Below are positions 5,499-8,733 of a stretch of DNA of 8,733 nucleotides, piece by piece. The notes below the pieces were generated by a model, which saw only the letters and a list, made by a program, of their open reading frames with translations, was not told the origin of the DNA and did not search any database. The DNA is taken from assembly GCA_964591605.1 (NCBI GenBank), contig CAZQEN010000319.1:1-8733 (forward strand), in the 5' to 3' direction. The position numbers were made by a program, and so were the translations under genes. The stretch is from CAYLLT01 sp964591605. Lineage in GTDB: Bacteria > Planctomycetota > Phycisphaerae > UBA1845 > PWPN01. How positions within the stretch are numbered: the first letter of the stretch is position 1; each line of letters begins with the position of its first letter.

Positions 5499-6932
5499 AT
5501 GAGCTCCACACAGATTCCCACTGAGCGCATCTCGCGGCTGAGCGAGCACCCCCCTGCCGACGGGCAATACGTTCTTTACTGGATGCAGCAATCCCAGCGG
5601 GCCGAGTGCAATCATGCCCTCGAACATGCCGCCGAGCGGGCCAACGCGATGAGCCGCCCGCTGCTCGTGTGCTTCGCTCTCACCGACGACTATCCCGAGG
5701 CAAACGCACGTCATTACCGTTTCATGCTGGAGGGTCTTCGCGAGACGCAGTCCGCCCTCGAGAAACGCGGCATCCGGATGATCGTTCAGCAGGGACGACC
5801 CGATGAGTTAGTCGTGCAACTCGGCCGCGAGGCGAGTCTCGTGATCTGCGACCGGGGGTATCTGCGCCACCAGAAGCAGTGGCGCGAGCAGGTGGCGCGC
5901 CGCCTCGCCTGCGAGGTCACGCAGGTCGAGTCCGACGTGGTGGTGCCCGTGCAGGTCGCCAGCGGAAAGGCGGAATGGGCCGCCCGGACGCTGCGGCCGA
6001 AAATTCACGCGCACGTTGAGCGGTTCCTGGTGGCGCTTCGATCCACGCCGGTTCGCCAGGACTCTTTGTCCCTGCAGGTCGACGGCCTGAAGCTGGATGA
6101 TGTGGAGGCAGTGCTGAAGCGCCTGGAGCTGGACCACTCCGTCCCCGCAGCGACGTTGTTCCGGGGAGGGGCTTCGGAGGGCCGGCGCATCCTGAGGCGC
6201 TTCGTGACCGATCACCTCGCCCACTATCAGGAGAACCGCAACCAGCCGCAGACGGACGATGTCTCGCACATGAGCAAGTACCTGCACTTCGGCCAGATCT
6301 CGCCCATCGAGGTGGCGCTGGCCGTGCGCGACGCCGCCCGCGGACGACGCGAGGACGTCGAGACCTTTCTGGAGGAGTTGCTGGTCCGCCGCGAACTCTC
6401 GCACAACTTCGTGCACTACACGGCGAACTATGATCAGTACGAGTGTCTGCCCGCCTGGGCGCAGAAAACGCTCCACCGCCACCAGCGCGACCGGCGGCCG
6501 CACCTCTACTCCCGCGAACAACTCGACAACGCAGCGACGCACGACCCCTACTGGAACGCCGCCATGCGCGAGATGCGATTCACCGGCTACATGCACAACT
6601 ACATGCGCATGTACTGGGGCAAGAAGATCCTCGAGTGGTCCGCCACGCCGCAGGAGGCGTTCGAGACGGCCCTGGCCCTCAACAACCGGTACTTCATCGA
6701 CGGCCGCGACCCTGTCTCGTTCGCCAACGTCGCCTGGGTCTTTGGCCTGCATGACCGGCCGTGGGCCGAGCGGCCAATCTTCGGCACGGTGCGGTACATG
6801 TCGGCGGACGGCCTGCGCCGCAAATGCGACATCGACGGCTACGTCGCCAAGGTGGAACGGCTCGTGCAGGAGACCGGCGGCCCAGCGTCACCCGGACAGC
6901 GGACCGCGCGTGGCCGAACCGCACCGAAGTAG
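5499..6932 (+). CDS. phr: Class II CPD photolyase (deoxyribodipyrimidine photolyase)
   Basis: It uses light and FAD to split cyclobutane pyrimidine dimers in DNA (EC 4.1.99.3). The 477 residues fit the class II length (about 460). The N-terminal alpha/beta antenna domain begins at YVLYWMQQSQRAECNHAL (24-41) and includes LTDDYPEANARHYRFMLEGL (61-80). The C-terminal FAD domain has YLHFGQIS (261-268), THDPYWNA (347-354), YMHNYMRMYWGKKILEW (364-380) and LNNRYFIDGRDP (394-405). By recalled alignment to the Methanosarcina mazei enzyme, W352, W373 and W380 match its electron-transfer tryptophans (W360, W381, W388), and N395 matches the Asn near flavin N5 (N403). An oddity is VSFANVAW after DGRDP, where M. 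mazei has NGYAGIAW. The start is uncertain: 5475 is also possible (eight residues longer), and neither has a Shine-Dalgarno site. The class and activity are confident. Confidence 0.94.
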   Translation: MSSTQIPTERISRLSEHPPADGQYVLYWMQQSQRAECNHALEHAAERANAMSRPLLVCFALTDDYPEANARHYRFMLEGLRETQSALEKRGIRMIVQQGRPDELVVQLGREASLVICDRGYLRHQKQWREQVARRLACEVTQVESDVVVPVQVASGKAEWAARTLRPKIHAHVERFLVALRSTPVRQDSLSLQVDGLKLDDVEAVLKRLELDHSVPAATLFRGGASEGRRILRRFVTDHLAHYQENRNQPQTDDVSHMSKYLHFGQISPIEVALAVRDAARGRREDVETFLEELLVRRELSHNFVHYTANYDQYECLPAWAQKTLHRHQRDRRPHLYSREQLDNAATHDPYWNAAMREMRFTGYMHNYMRMYWGKKILEWSATPQEAFETALALNNRYFIDGRDPVSFANVAWVFGLHDRPWAERPIFGTVRYMSADGLRRKCDIDGYVAKVERLVQETGGPASPGQRTARGRTAPK

Positions 6933-6952
6933 TGCATCCTGAAACAGGTGTG

Positions 6953-6995
6953 GCACCGGCGTCTCGCCGGTGCACGGCCGCCACAGGGGCGGCCG
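6953..6995. repeat. Tandem pair of intergenic hairpins
   Basis: GCACCGGCG-TCT-CGCCGGTGC (6953-6973) is a perfect nine-base stem with a three-base loop. It is followed at once by CGGCCGCC / GGCGGCCG with a five-base loop (6975-6995). The pair begins 20 bases after the photolyase stop and may stabilise or end its transcript, though no T-tract follows. The core GGCGTCTCGCC differs by one base from GGCGTCCCGCC in the first hairpin at 3303-3325, which suggests one element family. Confidence 0.6.
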
Positions 6996-7071
6996 CTACA
7001 GACTGTTCCGTGCGAGCCTACAATGAGCGGTGGCGCCAGTGACGTTGCCGGCGTGCGAGTTTCGTTCTGCG

Positions 7072-7163
7072 GGCGCTAGGCCCGGCATTCATGCCGGGTC
7101 TTCGAGCGCCGAGCGTCACCCGATCCCGGTTTACCGGGATTCTCGCTCCGCTTCAGCATGCTG
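7072..7163. repeat. Adjacent nested palindromes (two stem-within-stem units plus one)
   Basis: Unit 1: outer arms GGCGCT (7072-7077) and AGCGCC (7105-7110) enclose CCCGGCAT-TC-ATGCCGGG (7081-7098). Unit 2 starts at the next base: outer GAGCG (7111-7115) and CGCTC (7144-7148) enclose ATCCCGGT-TT-ACCGGGAT (7123-7140). A third palindrome, CAGCATGCTG, lies at 7154-7163. Both units have an eight-base perfect inner stem with a two-base loop. They sit in the 431-base gap 6933-7363, which has no convincing gene. Confidence 0.65.
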
Positions 7164-7230
7164 GCCGCTGCCGAAGGCGCACGAGAGGCGCACTGAAAGC
7201 GGGCTCCGGTCGTGCTGACGACGCCCAACC

Positions 7231-7264
7231 CGGTTCGCCACGGCGAGTCTCGCCCGCGGCGGAC
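7231..7264 (-). repeat. 34-nt dispersed palindromic repeat, copy B (inverted)
   Basis: Read on the minus strand, this matches 3327-3360 at 28 of 34 positions, with only transition differences. The core hairpin is GGCGA-GTC-TCGCC (7242-7254), inside outer CGCC/GGCG arms. It is about 100 bases upstream of the protease gene. Confidence 0.6.
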
Positions 7265-7351
7265 GCGGAGGCCCGGCCTGGCCCAAACAGTTGAAACGGT
7301 GTGACTGAACTTGGCGCTGGTCCTGAACCCCAAACCATCTGGCCCACGAAC

Positions 7352-7357
7352 GGAGGA
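7352..7357 (+). promoter_or_regulatory. Ribosome-binding site of the protease gene
   Basis: GGAGGA lies six bases before the ATG at 7364. It selects this start over the in-frame GTG at 7301, whose 21 extra residues look like translated leader. Confidence 0.8.
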
Positions 7358-7363
7358 TCGCAT

Positions 7364-8524
7364 ATGAGTCATCAGGCAGCCGATCAGCACTCGAGTATGC
7401 GCTGGTCGCTCAAGATCGGGGAAGTGGCCGGCATCGGCATCTTCATCCACTGGACGTTCGCCATCCTCATCGCCTGGATCGCGATGAGCCACTACAGCGC
7501 GACCCAGGATTGGTCGATGGCCATCCGCGGCGTCGTGTTCGTGCTCGCGATCTTCGGCTGCGTGGTGCTCCATGAGCTGGGCCACGCGCTGACCGCCCGC
7601 CGTTACGGGATCCGCACCCGCGACATCACGCTGCTGCCCATCGGCGGCGTGGCCAGCCTGGAGCGGATGCCCGAAGACCCGCGGCAGGAGCTGGCGATCG
7701 CGGTGGCCGGCCCGGCCGTCAACGTCGTCATTGCGGCCGTCCTGTTCGTCGTCATCAGCGTCACCGGACGGCTGCCCACCGGTGACATGGAACTGGAACA
7801 CGCGGGCTTCGTGCGAAATCAGTTTCTGGCCAACCTCCTCTGGGTGAACATCGTGCTCGTGATCTTCAACCTCATTCCCGCGTTTCCCATGGACGGCGGG
7901 CGCGTGCTCCGCGCCCTGCTGGCAACAAAGATGGACTACGCGCGGGCCACGCAGATTGCCGCGACGGTCGGGCAGGGCCTGGCCGTGTTGCTCGGCTTTT
8001 TCGGGCTGTTCTCGAATGTGTTCCTGGTGTTCATCGCGATTTTCGTCTACCTGGGTGCGGAGGCGGAGGCGCAGATGGCCACGCTGCGGTCCGCGTTTCG
8101 CGACGTGCCGGTCCGTGAGGCGATGATGACGCGATTCCGGACGCTGGCCGTCGACGATCCCGTCGAGGTCGCCATCAGCGAGCTTCTGGCCGGCTCGCAG
8201 CACGACTTCCCGGTCGTGTCCGCCGGGCAGGTCGTCGGGCTGCTCCCGCGGACGATCCTCCTCAAGTCGCTGGCCGAAGGCAATCGCACCGGCCGGATCG
8301 GCGACATCATGCAGCAGCCGATTCCGGTCGTGGAGGAGTCCGCCCCGCTCGATCGCACCTTTGAGAAGATGCGGGAGGCCGGCGTGCAGTCGATTCCGGT
8401 CGTCCAGGGCGGCACGGTGGTCGGCATGCTCACGCTCGAGAACATCGGCGAATGGGCCATGGTCCAGTCCGCCCTCCGGGACGGAAAAATGCCCGAGGGC
8501 CTCGCCGCGGCAATGCACGCGTGA
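7364..8524 (+). CDS. Site-2-type (M50) intramembrane metalloprotease with two CBS domains
   Basis: This 386-residue inner-membrane zinc protease should cut a membrane-spanning substrate within the bilayer. Seen: IGIFIHW (24-30) in the first helix; the zinc motif HELGH (H70, E71, H74); NLIPAFPMDGGR (169-180), where D177 is the third zinc ligand; and hydrophobic segments near 24-44, 55-80, 110-132, 155-180 and 203-229. Residues from about 248 form a cytoplasmic CBS pair: repeat one at about 248-300 (VREAMMTRFRTLAVDDP) and repeat two at about 313-366 (IGDIMQQPIPVVEESAPL, then IPVVQGGTVVGMLTLENI). Known: S2P-CBS proteins form their own subgroup, and CBS pairs commonly bind adenine nucleotides. 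There is no PDZ domain, so it is not RseP-like. No sigma factor, anti-sigma factor or other obvious substrate is encoded nearby, so its target is unknown. It is probably transcribed alone. Confidence 0.95.
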   Translation: MSHQAADQHSSMRWSLKIGEVAGIGIFIHWTFAILIAWIAMSHYSATQDWSMAIRGVVFVLAIFGCVVLHELGHALTARRYGIRTRDITLLPIGGVASLERMPEDPRQELAIAVAGPAVNVVIAAVLFVVISVTGRLPTGDMELEHAGFVRNQFLANLLWVNIVLVIFNLIPAFPMDGGRVLRALLATKMDYARATQIAATVGQGLAVLLGFFGLFSNVFLVFIAIFVYLGAEAEAQMATLRSAFRDVPVREAMMTRFRTLAVDDPVEVAISELLAGSQHDFPVVSAGQVVGLLPRTILLKSLAEGNRTGRIGDIMQQPIPVVEESAPLDRTFEKMREAGVQSIPVVQGGTVVGMLTLENIGEWAMVQSALRDGKMPEGLAAAMHA

Positions 8525-8541
8525 GCGTCTGCCCCGACGTA

Positions 8542-8571
8542 TTGCCAAGCCCCGCCGCGGGGCATTAAAAT
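8542..8571 (+). promoter_or_regulatory. Candidate promoter for the tRNA-Phe gene
   Basis: TTGCCA (8542-8547) and TAAAAT (8566-8571) are separated by 18 bases, a reasonable sigma-70-type pair. Transcription would start near 8578, about 47 bases before the tRNA. The spacer contains the hairpin GCCCCG-CCG-CGGGGC (8549-8563), which could instead be a 3' stem-loop of the protease gene ending at 8524. Confidence 0.4.
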
Positions 8572-8624
8572 GCACCACTCGCATCGGCCGGCGGCCCAAC
8601 CCCCCTGCCGACGCAGTCCAGTCC

Positions 8625-8662
<38 letters not shown>

Positions 8663-8733
8663 GCGAAGCCGGCCCTTCCGTAGAAGTATCTCAAAAGCCC
8701 ACAAAACCCGTATAAACATTGGCTTTTTCGCGC
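8663..8733. other. AT-richer sequence fused to the broken tRNA-Phe
   Basis: The last 53 bases contain 22 G or C, clearly below the rest of the window. AAAAGCC (8693-8699) can pair with GGCTTTT (8721-8727). Alternatively GCGAA (8663-8667) can pair with TTCGC (8727-8731), so the fused segment has self-complementary ends. No reading frame can be judged in so short a stretch. It may be the edge of a mobile element. Confidence 0.45.

Noticed and set aside
5808..6752. 314-codon minus-strand frame inside the photolyase
   Set aside because: It is a reverse-strand shadow of a clearly conserved enzyme and matches no family I recognise.
7076..8599. 507-codon minus-strand frame opposite the protease gene
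   Set aside because: The plus-strand protease has zinc motifs, membrane helices and CBS domains; the antisense product is His/Asp/Arg-rich low-complexity sequence.
8663..8681. 14-base intron in the tRNA-Phe anticodon loop, with TCCGT at 8677-8681 completing the stem
   Set aside because: TCCGT could pair with ACGGA, but no variable loop, T-arm or acceptor 3' strand follows, so the five-base match is probably chance.

Overview
This is a GC-rich window of single-copy bacterial genes with no phage, CRISPR or operon structure. The organism is probably a planctomycete (inference). The reasons are a secreted squalene-cyclase-like protein ending in the LPIFQR signature common in that phylum, a membrane-anchored NapC-type multihaem cytochrome, many small separate transcription units, and GC-rich intergenic palindromes.

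Layout: 125-1759 (-) is an eight-haem NapC/NirT-type quinol-oxidising cytochrome c. 1989-3143 (-) is a secreted prenyltransferase/squalene-oxidase-repeat protein. 3144-3566 is a divergent intergenic region with a run of four hairpins. 3567-4664 (+) is an exported protein with nine collagen-type G-X-Y triplets followed by a glycine-rich domain. 4750-5340 (-) is a PEBP/YbhB-family lipoprotein. 5499-6932 (+) is a class II CPD photolyase. 6933-7363 is intergenic and again full of palindromes. 7364-8524 (+) is a site-2-type intramembrane metalloprotease with CBS domains. The window closes at 8625-8662 with the 5' half of a tRNA-Phe gene, cut at the end of its anticodon loop and joined to unrelated, AT-richer sequence.

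The genes do not form an obvious pathway. Most act at or beyond the inner membrane (cytochrome, squalene-cyclase-like protein, collagen-like protein, PEBP lipoprotein, protease); the photolyase repairs UV damage in the cytoplasm. Four genes have a strong purine-rich ribosome-binding site exactly 6 nt before the start. The divergent pair PEBP/photolyase lacks one, and the PEBP gene has a perfect TATAAT seven bases before its ATG, suggesting a leaderless message.

The most interesting features are the broken tRNA-Phe junction (a likely mobile-element or rearrangement boundary), the collagen-like/glycine-rich surface protein, the orphan eight-haem cytochrome, and a 34-nt palindromic repeat present twice in opposite orientation with only transition differences. 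I did not find a clear new multi-gene system.
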